DNA of 64,000 bases from assembly GCF_000002995.4 (NCBI RefSeq), contig NW_025062476.1:1619501-1683500 (forward strand). Reading direction: 5' to 3'. Source of the stretch: Brugia malayi. Taxonomy: Eukaryota; Nematoda; Chromadorea; Rhabditida; Onchocercidae. The translations under genes and the position numbers were made by a program. Position 1 is the first letter of the stretch, and the number at the start of each line of letters is the position of its first letter. Positions 12,236-24,551 of the stretch are shown here, in pieces. The notes under the pieces are model-generated. The model was given only the letters and a program-made list of their open reading frames with translations. It had not been told where the DNA came from and searched no databases.

Positions 12236-13764
12236 GATAAAGCTGCTGTAAAATGATTGAAAACGATAGAAAACATTATGATAAGCATTAATAGAATTCT
12301 TTGTTGACAAAAAAAAAAAAAAAAAACTATTTCAAAATTCACACATCTAAATTCTTTTAAAATAAAAAGATTTCTTGAGCTGTTTTTTTTTTCTCTTTTT
12401 TTGGCAAATAGTTTTAATTTTTTATGTTTTAATTTTGCAAATATAATATTTGAAAATTTGAAATGAAATTATTTAATTTCATTTTGCTAATCTTTCTTAT
12501 TCAACTTTGCGGCGAATAATTTAAAAAGCAATTTACAATAAAGTTTTATTAAATTTATTGAATTACTAAATGAGATATATTGCATTTTAGATATATGTTA
12601 TCAGAGCATGAAGCAATTGATAAATAACAATTCTTATTTCTTATCACAAACATAATTCGAAAAATTTCCTAAATTATCAATAGATAATTGAACTGAAATT
12701 CTTTGGCAATAAAATAAAATAAAATAAAATTCAAACTTTATTCTACTAAAGAACACAGCCATCTACTTTACACAAATTATTACAGTGAATTATTTGTTGA
12801 ATATTAGAGAAAATTTTTAAAAATCATTAAAATAAGAAAGGATTCATTCCAGTTCACTTACTGCTTAATTGATGAATTGAAATTGTACGGGTAAATCAAA
12901 TGGGTAAATTTCAAAACCATTCTTCCCTAACCAGTTGGGTAAATTAAAGTAGTTGTTTTCTAATTAAACTTTCATAGAATAGAAATAAGTTAATACAAAA
13001 ATATGCATTAATTCTTTATGAATAAAATTTAGTGATTAAACTATAGGTAAGTAAATAAGTAATAAATAAAGTATTCATAATATGCTAATTTTTTAAATTA
13101 CAAATTTTATTCTATTCATTGACTATGTTTACATTAAAAATACAAATATATTGGATAACAAATGCATATTTTTTTTAAAAAAAAAGACAAAAACTTTTAA
13201 ATTAATGAGTTAATTAAACAAATGAATAAATATTTTTATTATGAAATGAAATTTTGATTGCAATTTTTGAATTGAAAATTTTCTATTTTAATCTAACTAA
13301 TTTAACTAAATGTTTAATTTTAACTAAATTTAACTAAATGAGTAATTAAGTAAGTAAGTATTTCAATGTTTAAACAATATTATATATAAAGTGTTTTAAT
13401 ATTTAAACAATATTATATCAAATCCACAAGCATATAATCCAAATGTTGATAAATCAGAAATGAAAAACAACAATGACTTACGCAGTTACTTATACTTGCT
13501 TTGGGATGCAAAAAGTTGCACAGTGGCTCGGGGAAGAAATTTAAATTTAAAAATGAATTGAAAAGTTAGACCGTTAATTGTGAGAATTATGGTTGTTTAG
13601 CTGTCGATGTATTTGATTGATCAGACGGATACGTGCATGCCGGAAGTTCTTGTACGGGAATTTCAGGAACACTTTTGATCTAACCGGATTAGTGATTTCA
13701 TTACAACTTCTAGACTACATCAACTATTACATTTATTACTTCGAACGGTTCAGGTTGCAAAGTA
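12236..13764. other. Intergenic region between unc-93 and brd-1
   Basis: Contains the unc-93 3' UTR. AATAAA-type signals occur, for example at about 12538 and 12706. The rest is AT-rich with no coding exon recognised. A short acceptor-like TTCTAG ends at 13713, 51 bases before the brd-1 ATG, and may be a 5' UTR or trans-splice acceptor. The 67-codon open frame at 13617-13820 overlaps brd-1 exon 1 in another frame and is not supported. Confidence 0.55.
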
Positions 13765-16700
13765 ATGTTCGCTTCAACATTGAATCATGCGGAAGCATTT
13801 CTGAAAAGTATATGCTGTGATCAATGGTATTTACTATAATCAATCAAATGATACATAAATTTCTTGTTTATTTTAATTTCTCACTAATTTTCTAGAAATT
13901 GAAATTTTTCTTTTTCAAAATAATTATATTTAATTTAAAATGTAGAAGTGAGTAATTGTCAGTTGAATTTTTGAAATTTAGTAGATTATTGCGATAAAAT
14001 ATCTAGTTCAACGAATGATTGTAAATTCATCAAATTATTATACGAATTTGTTGAATTATTGTTAAATTTTGCAAATTTCAGTCATCAGCTATCGGATAAG
14101 TTACAGTTTATTGGATCATCATGCAAGCATGTTTTTTGCTGGTAAATTTCTTGTTTAGCTTTACAATAATTTCGAAATTTCGCTCTAGGACAAAGTGTTT
14201 TAAAACTAGAAACTCAAGGAAAATTTTTTTCATAAAATTTCCGAGATACCAATGATTCCCAAATTTTTATCGTTTAATATACTATTTAGAAAATGTATGT
14301 CCGACTTGTAGATAGATTATTGGAAGCGCTGAATAAAACTGACTTTTCCACAACTTAAAATCAAAGCGGCAAATATATTTAATGCTACCTAATAACCCTC
14401 AAATTTTCACTCCCTGTCAAATGATAACTGACATTCCATTGTCACCAGTTTTTAATAAAAAATGCCAGGTCTCACACTGTCCACATAATGATTTCTGGTG
14501 ATGCTAATTTTGATACTTTTGAAATCCTACGAAAGGTGAAGAAATATTTTCCTGAGGCCACGAAAAAAAAAACCCCACCCAAAAAAAGCACCACAAAATC
14601 CAGGTGTGAGTTATTCGGAATATAGAAGTGTGTGAAGTGTTTAAATTTTGTCTTGATGAATACATGTGAGTAAAACAGTTATCCATGCATTTTTCAGGAC
14701 ATGTGTCAACACAATTTGCGATGGAAAGTCTTTCCCATTATGTCCACAGTGTTTACTACCCGTTGGATTACAGCATATGAAGTCCGCCACTTTTGCTGAT
14801 CAGCTTTTCCAAAATCTTTTATCTCTGAAAGAAACTCTATCTGACGTTAGTTCTCCTTCTGTGCAGTTTATTTTAAAGCATGAAAAAAATAAATAGATGT
14901 AAAATTATTTCTTTGATAAGAAATACTGGTAAATTTTATTTGCAATGATATTTGACAGAAATAAGGTGGTAGTAACATGCTTATATTTTAAATTATTTTC
15001 TATATTTTAAGTTGTTTCATATCAGATCTTCAATTATGTTGCAATCTTAAAGCACTGAACATTATTCTTGGCGTCATCATGTTCAAAGTTATGTTGTTTA
15101 ATGGTATCAATATATCGATATTTTAATTTCTGATACACACTCAGTTGAAAGAGGCAGCAATATTGGATAATATTTTTAGTTTACCATTTCCCAGTATGAT
15201 CGACAACTTATGCTTAGTCTAGTTGAAACAGATAAACAGCCAAGAACTGTGGAAGAGTTTTGTTCTACGCAGGAATGTGTTAAAATCGAAGACGATGTTA
15301 ATCATACGAACATAAATGAGCAACGTAATGGATTACCGTCAGAGTAAGTCTTTGCATTGTTTGGTTTTTCTGAAATATAGGTTCAACGTCATATTTTGCT
15401 AATTTCGATTTTTCTGGATTGAATTTACTTTGATTTTCAGCAATAATAAAAAACCATTTTGTTTTTCAATAAAGATTTTTGGTGAAGAATTGAATTAATT
15501 TACCGGTTCTTAGAACATCTCCTGTTTCGAGTGGTAATGTTTTGGACCTTGTTTCGCTATCAGGCGATGTTACACCATCCACGAAACTAAATGATACTGT
15601 TATTGCTAGAACTTCTATCCAAAATGATGTTGTAATGACTCAGCAATTACGTGTTTATGATGAACCAGAGAAATTTCAATTCTTCAAGGAACCACCCCGA
15701 AATACTTTTGGTAGAGCTGTAGCAAAGAAAAGGACGGTATGTTTTTGAAAATCATATCTCTATTAATGTTTGAATCTGTAAATTAATCATAAGTGAGTTT
15801 TACCACTGAAAGCTATAAGTAGCATGATTCGGAAGAGTAATTTCCTCAGTGAATTTCAGTGTTACAATATCCTGCATGTATTCTGACACTTGAATATTTC
15901 TCATTCAAAGGAAATTTTCAGTCAATTGATTCTGAACTTGGATTGAAAAATTGGGGCGCTAAAAATCTAGGTGCAATCCCATTAAAAACAACAATAGCAC
16001 AAAATTCTCATAAATCACCAGTTCAACGATATGAATATAATCTAGTGAATGCAACTATACGCGGATCAAAAAAAAAGCTTTTGGAAGCTTTAAAGGTGGT
16101 TATTCTTTATTGTAACATGATAAATAGAAATGATATGAGGATTATAATGAAGGAATGTATGACTTTCTTCTGCTGAGAGATAATAACGATGTCATATTTC
16201 ATTTTTTTTTTTTTTTTTTAAATCATAGAATGGAGAAGATGCTAATGAAAGTGACAATCTTGGTTTCACGGCGCTTTATCATGCTGCAGCTCATAATTAC
16301 ACTGAAATTTGCAAAATTTTGATTGAAAATGGTGCTCTCATCGATGCGCATGGTAGAGTATGATTTTTGGAATTTAAAATAACTTCAGTAAATTATGCTG
16401 AAAAAAGTTGAGATTATTTTTGATCGTTTTGTCAAATTTGTTGAAACGAAGTAATCTGACATCAGCGGCATAATAAATCTCGTTTGAGAGATTGTTAGCA
16501 TAATTGGTTTAAAAAATTTCGATCATATTTCAACTGGAAGGTGTACTGAATTGGATGATCGAGTATTTCCTTTTTATGTGATAGTTTACTAAATGTCAGC
16601 ATGAAGGCATAATTAACTTCGAAAATTTTAATTAATCAAAATTAACGTAGGTGGAGAGCTATGCGAAACAGCTCTTCACGCAGCTGTGCGTTGGCAGGCT

Positions 16701-18907
16701 GTTGATGTTGTAGAATACTTGTTATCAAAGGGAGCAAATAGACGAGCGCGTAACTTGAAAGTAAGCTTAATTTAATTGTTCTAAACCATTAAATGGTTTA
16801 ACCCAGCTAATTCTTTTTGATTTTGCTAGTTGTCTTCAGTATATATATTGTAAATATTGAAAATTTTAGAAAATAGAGGAATGAATTTTGGATTATAGGA
16901 TGAAACACCAATGGATTTGATTAAAGATGATGAAATGCGAGCAGTTTTTGGCAGAATTTCCCATCCGATTCAAATGGGTACGATTAACTTAGCCCGTTCA
17001 AAAAATGGCCATGATGAAGTGTATAGTTTTAGAGTAGATCAATAACGAAGACATGTTCTCTTAATATAATTTACTGAGACTTCAATGTCTGGATAAATTT
17101 GTTATGAATCAGAAAGGAAAGTATTTTTTTTTTACGGCACCAATCGGGACAAATTTGATCTGGTATTTGAAATAATAAGTAAAAATTTACTCGTAAATTT
17201 TCACGTTTAGGAAATAATGTATTTAAAACAGTGATTTTTAATAATGCAATATATTCTTTGCAGTATATCCTTCTCGAAAATCCAAAAAATATTCTGTCTT
17301 CCTATCGACAACATTACCGAATTTAAACATTGAACGTGGCAAACTTTCATTCAGTGATCTGTTACAAAATACTATGAATTTAGAAAATGCCACACATTTT
17401 GTTGTTCAAGCAGGGAAAAACCGAGGAACAGAAATCAGTGGTAAGGTCTATTTAAAAATTTTGCAGTTTCAGAGCTTCAGGTCAACCAGAATGATAAACT
17501 CGTGAGAATTAAAAGTAGAAAGTGAGAAAATTAATAGTTTTTATAGTTGAAATTTTGGAAGCTATGCTGCGTGGACAATATATTTTAACCAGTGAATGGT
17601 TGAATGCATGTTTGGAAGCAAATGACATCGTAGATGAAGAGATGTATGAAATTTCAACAATTATTCGTAATGGTCAACTGCTTGCTAAAAATTCATGTTC
17701 TACAGCCAGAATAAATTATGCTAGAATGGTTTGTTTGCCTGTGTAGTTATTTTTTAATTACGATGATAATTTTTGACAGTGATACAACATCAGTCTTCAA
17801 TTTATTCCTGTCTTCGATATTATTATTTGTTTAAAATATGCAGTACAGAACAAATTTCCAGACGTTTCTGTCACTGATAATTTTTCCCTTCTCTGTTTAT
17901 CAGCAGATGAAATGAAATTAGTTCTCAGTGACTTGCTTCTAATGATTTTCTTAAACAGCAATCATTTTTGTTAATTTCAGAAAAGAAAAAAAGATAAGAG
18001 AAATGAAATTTGTTCTTATTTTTTGTCTTATTCCTCTTTGTACTACAGTCCTGCGCTGTTATGCAAATTTACGACTTTTGTTTTGTTATGTTAAGTCTAA
18101 CTGACGATTTTGTGCAGTGAATCCATCTTAAAGAATTTTGTAAAAATGGTCAACTATTAAGTGAATTTCGTTGACTTATCAGTTAGTGAACTAAAGATAA
18201 TTCAGCAATGCCTTGTGGAATCATTGGAAGTCTCAAAAAATTTTCACTTTGGGATCATGTAATCATTTAATCACATTGGGATGGGAGATGTAGATCAAAT
18301 TTATTAGTGAAATAGAAATATTGAAAGAATTTTAAGTTTCTATATGAATTTTACGAACATTTTCGAAGTTATGTATTTTCAGGAGCCAGAGCTTTTTCGA
18401 GGATGTCACTTTTATTTTTGCAAGCATAAATACTTACCATATCGAGAAAATGAAGTCAAGAAACTAGTTCGATTAGCTGGAGGTGTAATACTTGGAAGAG
18501 AACCCAAAATAGAGGAATATATCGAGAGTGGACTAAGGCCATATCATGCGAAAAGAGCAGGAAATAATTTGAATGAGGTAAGAAGGCGCATCACTGTTGG
18601 CAAAACTATGGGAATTTGAATCTACTGAATTTTTGTAAATTAATTCTCTTTTTTAATCCAAGAAACCAGGGTTACGGCAAATTTTCTTATGTATGGTCAC
18701 ATACTAGAAAATAACTTTCAGGAATTTGTTTTTATAGGTTTTTCTATAATTTCAATATTTTAGCTGTTTGGTTTATTCGTAGTGTATATGCCAGGCCAGT
18801 CTATTCCACAACGGGTTACGAAGCAAAAATTTATCAGCCTTATTACGCCAATTTGGATAATGGAATGTATCGCGAAATTTACACTTTTGCGACCCGAAGA
18901 TCAATGA
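13765..18907 (+). CDS. brd-1: BRD-1 / BARD1 orthologue (RING-ankyrin-BRCT E3 subunit), complete
   Basis: Partner of BRCA1/BRC-1 in the nuclear E3 ubiquitin ligase for DNA double-strand break repair. Exons: 13765-13826, 14082-14141, 14698-14845, 15195-15343, 15514-15736, 15922-16095, 16229-16352, 16651-16760, 16899-16977, 17264-17440, 17547-17728, 18383-18577, 18764-18907. They sum to 1827 nt (608 aa) with every phase closing. RING at residues 18-59 with complete C3HC4 ligands (C18, C21, C35, H37, C40, C43, C56, C59; core CKHVFCWTC). A low-complexity linker follows. Four ankyrin-like units span about 250-375 (FTALYHAAAHNYTEICKIL; ETALHAAVRW). BRCT1 spans about 378-490 (YSVFLSTTL, TSEWLNACLE) and BRCT2 about 498-600 (FRGCHFYFCKH, LVRLAGGVILG, ITPIWIMECI). 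This is the BARD1 order; the protein is somewhat shorter than the human one, mainly in the linker. The donor for exon 7 was placed at CAT-G to keep ankyrin spacing. Confidence 0.96.
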
Positions 18908-21224
18908 AATATTTCTCCATCAAATGTTCCTATTCTGTACAGATACTTAATAGGAACTATTAAGGATTGAAGTTAATAATTCTTATATCTTTGAATCTCT
19001 CTCGAAATGTTAAAAATAGAACACGTCAGTATCCTAAACTCATTAATTACGGCCATCTTGTAACTCACTTAGACTGCCCAGTTATTCCATTTTACCTTTG
19101 TGATTAGATTAACAATAATAGCTTTAGTGATGTTTTAATCAAATTGGTATTGAATCTTGATTTGCTTGGACTTTTCATGAATTCCTGTACTTACACTCAA
19201 GCAATACTGTACAGTGATAGTAATATTATCAATCATATCGAATTCCGTTTCAGGAAAACGAACACTTGGTTTCAGCTCCATTAAAACTTGTGATCTGAAA
19301 TCTAAACACTTTAAGGGATCAAAAGTGTTCCCCGGTCAAAAATAAATCGGTTATATTGTTATAAGTATTTTCCATGCTTTTCCATATGTGATATCTCAGG
19401 ATATAACATGCTTTATAGCTCTAACATTCAAGAATGTACAGCAAAATGAAATGGTTGCTTTTGTGTTTACCTGATATAGATAAAGTTGTATACCACCATT
19501 ATTTTTTGGATTCTTGAAGCTTTAAATACAAAACAAACATTGTCAAGGTGAAGAAAGCTGCGAAAATTAAACATGAGAAAATATACAGCAAATTAATAAA
19601 ATATATTTGCACAGCAAACACCTTGCACATGTATGTGATACAAAGAAGCTTGCGCTTGCGCACAAAATAATTTAAATGTTATTGTGGTTATAGATCACAT
19701 TAAATGTATCTAAAAATTCACTGAATTTCGAAAGGAACAAAGCTAAAGATGCTAGAACAGGTAGTTAAATTTTTTATCTAAAAGCAAACACTGAAATCCA
19801 AAGAGTTTTGGAATATTTCCCTTTCCGCTGTTATATGTTTCGTTTTAATATGTTCAAATTAAGCTGAGGATCTCTCAACCTACGTATAATCCTTTTTCAT
19901 TATCATTATTATATATTCTTCATCCCAAAATTTTAAAATACAAATGCTGCTTACCATAAGTGGAATACATTAAATTTCAAATCTGATCTGATATTTTCAA
20001 AATGAAGCCCTATAGCATGAAGTATGATGAAGTTCGCGAATACTAGCTTCAAAAATGATAGTGTCAAAAAACAATATATCGAGATAATTCAACAGGAACG
20101 TAATAATGAAAGCGTAGAAAAGGAAAGGAAAATATTTCACCAAAGTGACATATCTTGTGAGCCATCTTCGCTGAACACTTTGAAATATATCCAAACTGCA
20201 CCAAAACAAACAATATTGGCGAGAAACACGAAAAAATACGACAGACCAGATATCTGTAATCGGTAAAAATTGTTGCCCAATAATAAAAAGAATGAAAGTA
20301 TATACTGAGAAAATAAGTAAGTCAATAAATAACAAACAAATTTTCTAATAATTCATTTTCAATAAAACTAATATGTTAGTTATTTAATACTTAAAAAAGA
20401 AGTGTAAGAGACGCTTTAGAACTATTATCAGCTGAAACACATGCGAAATAATGACATGTAACTCTGTAAGTAATACAATATGCATATAAGTGCTTTAAAC
20501 TAATAACTAATAAATGAAGAATGTGGTTTTTTTTTTTTTTTTTTTTGATCCAGATTAGGATCTAATACAATTCTGAATTTTCAGAAAAATAGTGTACAGA
20601 TCAAATATAGAAGCAAAATAGCCTTGTTCCCACATTTTTATTCATCTTAAATCTAATCTCGAATTTCTAAATGCAGACAGAAATTTTGACTTCTAAATCT
20701 CTTTTGATAAAAAACACACAATATACAAATATTAGCACTTTACGACATTTCATTCTTCGAAAAATGATTGCTAATCACACTAAACATCTAAAGACAACGT
20801 AAATTAAACACTGAGAACAATGAAAGCCTATGAAATATGCATGTCTTCTTATCAAAAGGCAAGCTGACGAAAAGAATAAATTTCGAAAATTTTACTGTTC
20901 ACATTAAGTCAACAGATATTTCTGAACTTTGCTAGTTACAACAAAATCCCTTAAAACGAGAAACATGTGAAGAAAAAAGCAAACTCATGCATTTATTGAT
21001 CAAATCGACTGATCCTAAGATAGGCTAACAATTGAAACATTAAACAAGCTATAAAAAGTACCTTTTTGACAGCACATTACTTCTTCAGTGAATTAAAAAA
21101 AAAAATGAAAACCTAAAATTTTCGGATTTTATCAGTAAAAAATCTTGCAAATGAAAAGTACAACATGCATTACCACTTTTCACTCAATATAATCCATTTC
21201 CACAACGATTTTCCAAAGTATCAA
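18908..21224. other. Tail-to-tail intergenic region (brd-1 / VPS55)
   Basis: Holds the 3' UTRs of the two convergent genes. Open frames at 19997-20335 (-) and 20024-20266 (+) lie opposite each other, have no recognisable homology or splice context, and are left out. GC content is slightly higher than in the other intergenic stretches. No RNA gene was recognised. Confidence 0.5.
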
Positions 21225-22557
21225 TCAAAAGAGTGTTTGGTTCCATCCACTACCATCGTCTTCCCGATGTAAATAAAAATAACTAAGAATCGTCAAAAAC
21301 ATCACCAAAGAACCAAGATTTGCGCATAAACATGCCAACCATTTAATCTAAATTAATAAAAAGTAGCACGCACACAACAACATTTACTATTACAGGAGGA
21401 CACACATACATTTAATACCTTTGAACTTTTAATTGCAATAGATTTAAATCTAAGAAAATCAAAAGTTTAGGCACTAGATATAAATTGAAGATGTACCTAT
21501 AAGTGTGAGAATAACAAGTAACTTACCAACCAGTTAATTGTTAAGTGGACTGCTTATTGACAAATAATATTTAAAAAAAGCACTCACCGTCCTCAATTAA
21601 CAACATAACGAGAAATAAACTAGTCTCACCGATAAGTAATCCTTATTTACGGACTCCAAGAAAAAAAAAAATTTTTTTTCTACGATACTCCAAAGAACAT
21701 AACTTAGATGATGTAAAAAAATTTTTTTACAAAGAGAAAAGGAAAGAAATTGCAAGTTTTTGGGCAAATTATATTTTCAGATGATTATATCTATCAGCTA
21801 CACATCTTTTATCAAAATAATTCCTATGACTAATCAATACATATACATACTTCATTCAATTAAAGAGAGACAAAATTCATGCAAATCATGCATTTCTCAA
21901 CAACTAAAAATTCACCAGACATGCAAAATTTTTGAAAAACAAAACCATTCCAAACAAAACAAAGAAAATAACATGAAGTATGTCACGTGGCACTGTCCTA
22001 ATTTCGAATGAATCCTTCCGTAAAAGTTAAATCTCCAGTACATCCTTTATACGCTTTCGATGATTAATAGCAACAGCAAAATCTCAGATAAATTCCTAAA
22101 AAACTTACCACTCCAGCATGTGCAAGGACCATCGGTAATGCAAACGCTGATACAACAATGCCGGTTGTTATGAACAATGCAAACTCAATACATGCTGAAG
22201 TACCAGTCATGTCAACGTGAGATCGCCGAGCTATTGATAACGGTATTGGAGCCAATACATAGAAAATTACGACAAACAATGGCCACCAAATACTAAACAA
22301 AAACTTCTTTCAATAGACCACCAGATTTTTTTACAATTAAAAGTCTAAAAGTTATGATTAATTTGATTTTATTTATACAAAAAATAACATGTAATATAAG
22401 TAATATTAAAAATTATTCTAAATTTACTTCCTTACCCAAACATTGGCAATGCACATCCCAGAACAAGCAGCGTAAGACCAACCACACCAGATAACGCTAA
22501 GAGTACAACCGCTAAAACTATATTTTCTTCGATAAGTGACAAGATGAACTGTTTCAT
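21225..22557 (-). CDS. VPS55 / LEPROT-like endosomal membrane protein, complete
   Basis: Small four-helix membrane protein of the Vps55/leptin-receptor-overlapping-transcript family, acting in late endosome to vacuole/lysosome trafficking and receptor surface levels. Three minus-strand exons, 22557-22436, 22292-22109 and 21347-21225, give 429 nt and 142 aa with phases closing (family members are about 131-140 aa). Exon 1 encodes the first helix ending in the conserved GCALPMFG. Exon 2 has [20 protein letters not shown], then a polar loop and [20 protein letters not shown]. Exon 3 has the last helix and the acidic tail [10 protein letters not shown], matching the family's C-terminal acidic/Trp motif. 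The ATG at 22557 gives the expected short N-terminus. It is divergent from the Polyhomeotic-like gene 2 kb away and convergent with brd-1. Confidence 0.95.
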
Positions 22558-23709
22558 GATAATGATAACATAATAAATAACTACATTTGTGGTTATTTCG
22601 AGCTTTTCAATGTTTTAAGGATTAAACCGTTATTTAATACAAAAAAAAAAAAAAAAAAAAGAAAGATAAAAGCACGATAAGACAAAAGATATTTTTAAAT
22701 TAAGGGATGTTGAAGGATGAATCAAACAAATGAACGATTAGCTATAATAATTTTCCCTTAATCAATACTTCCTTTGGTAAGAACTTCACCTATTACGATC
22801 AAAGGAGAATACGGTGAATCTTTATTACTAGCATTATTATTTTATGTAAATCTGCTACTATTCCCATTTCTGATACTATTACTGTAATTTCAGAAGTACA
22901 AGGGTTACTACTATTACAGTATTGACTGCAGCATTATATTGTTACAGTACTACTATCACTAGTAAGAATAATGGAAAAGTATAAATTCGAGTATTACCTC
23001 TGACTCCTGCCATTGATCAGTGTGACAAAGAGACCACGGTAGAACTCTCCTAATGGTTGATGTCAGTAGCAATAATCACTTCTGGTGCTTTCTTCCAAAA
23101 TTACCTAGTCTTGAAAGATTCAAAGAAACCTGGAAGCACGATTAAGTTATGCAATATCTTAGTATATAATGCCTAATACCCAGGTGAGTTTATTTGGCAG
23201 AATTTGTTTTTTTTTTTTTCTAATTTAATTAGAACTAATAAAAATTCCTTTCACACTTTTGTTTATTATGAGAACTCAATTATTGAAATTAAAACTACTG
23301 CGATTAGCATATCCATCAATTCTAAAATACTATCGGCTACAGCAAAAATTTCCAAAAACTTGCAAACAAAATGAGAAATTTACAAGTTTTTCGTATACGA
23401 CAATTGGAGCATTTCGAAACGATTACTAATTTATCATATTTTAAATGCCTTTTTCTGTTTTAATGTAAATATACTAATTAAAATTTTGACTGTCCACGTG
23501 AACTTTAAAGTCTACTTACACAAAGATCTAATATAATTCTTTATAAGTGTCGACACTTTTTCACGTAAATTTTGATTCTAATGCATCCTTGCATCTACGT
23601 CTATTTTCCACATACACTTGTTATCTCTTAAACTAAGTTCTAGATTCTAATATTCCTCAAAATATCACTTTTCTATACAAATAGAAATACTGCTCAACTA
23701 AGATCCTCA

Positions 23710-23761
23710 CGTATCCTCAAGTAAGTCTCGAATAGATTTTCGAGACTTACTTGAGGATACG
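23710..23761. repeat. Perfect 23-bp inverted repeat with 6-nt loop
   Basis: Left arm 23710-23732 (starts CGTATCCTCAAGTAAG), loop TAGATT at 23733-23738, right arm 23739-23761 (ends TTACTTGAGGATACG). All 23 positions pair. An RNA from either strand would form a stable stem-loop. Confidence 0.97.
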
Positions 23762-23767
23762 ATTCCC

Positions 23768-23947
23768 TTGTTTCTCACTCACTCATTCATTTATCTGTTT
23801 TTCCCCTCGGATAAATACTCTCTCAGTCACTCACTCATCTGCTTTTCTCCGCGGGTAAGTATTTTCTTATCCATTCACTTACCTGACTTTCTCCGCGGGC
23901 AAGTACTTTCGCACCCACTCATTTATCTGCCTTCCCCCGCGGGTAAG
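23768..23947. repeat. ~44-bp GC-rich tandem repeat with CCGCGGG core (4 units)
   Basis: Four units of 44-48 bp. The conserved parts are CACTCACTCATCTG, a pyrimidine stretch, CTCCGCGGGTAAGTA and a short spacer. The first unit has CCCTCGGATAAATA instead of the CCGCGGG core. Composition is clearly more GC-rich than its surroundings. It starts right after the hairpin. Confidence 0.88.
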
Positions 23948-24551
23948 TAAAAAAAGAAATCTAATTACCAAGCATCTACCCACCATTGCGAATATTATTA
24001 GCAGGATGAATGAAAATGGTCACCTACGCATCCGAATTTTGTTTTGCACGAAGAATTCAGAGATAAGTGGGTCGAAATGGAGCTTCGATAGCAACCAGAT
24101 TTGTCTTATCGGTAAATCTCGGGGGAATGTCAGTAAGTCTCGGAGGAATCCATGGTATCGGTTATGTTTCTGATTGCATTTTTATTCGAATTTTAAGTTA
24201 GTTTGTATATATATATATGCGTTACGATTTTGAAATTCGTATATCATGTTTAATTTATCTGTAAGTACCAATGTTTATGATTTATTTAATATGAAACATT
24301 TGTGAATTACAGATTTTCAGGTCATTTAAGAAACTAAATGAAAATTTTATTTTCAACCTTTAACATAGTAATTTATATTTTGAAGGAATTTGTGGCTACG
24401 CATAATTATTAATTGTTATTATCCAGCAGTTCAGTATTTTTTCACGACTGAAAAATATGTTGATATATTAAGGATTTTTCATTTTGAATTTCTACTGCTT
24501 ATAAGAATTCCATCTATTTGCTACAATTTGTTAATTCATAATTTTAATGAT

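Larger units (their letters stand above)
22558..24551. promoter_or_regulatory. Divergent intergenic region (VPS55 / Polyhomeotic-like)
   Basis: The two flanking genes are transcribed away from each other, so both promoters are likely here. The proximal half is ordinary AT-rich DNA. The distal half holds a perfect hairpin (23710-23761), a 44-bp GC-richer repeat (about 23768-23947), and more copies of a GTAAGTCTCGG-like word at about 24110-24140. No coding exon was found; the frame at 23768-23950 is the repeat itself. Confidence 0.55.

Noticed and set aside
13617..13820. 67-aa frame as the BRD-1 N-terminus
   Set aside because: The frame starting at 13765 instead supplies the first two RING cysteines (C18, C21) and joins exon 2 in phase.
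19997..20335. 112-aa minus frame (and the 80-aa plus frame opposite it)
   Set aside because: Hydrophobic AT-driven frame in the tail-to-tail intergenic region, overlapped by another frame on the opposite strand; no homology or splice context recognised.
23768..23950. 60-aa open frame over the 44-bp repeat
   Set aside because: Consists of the degenerate tandem repeat, with no splice context or similarity to known proteins.
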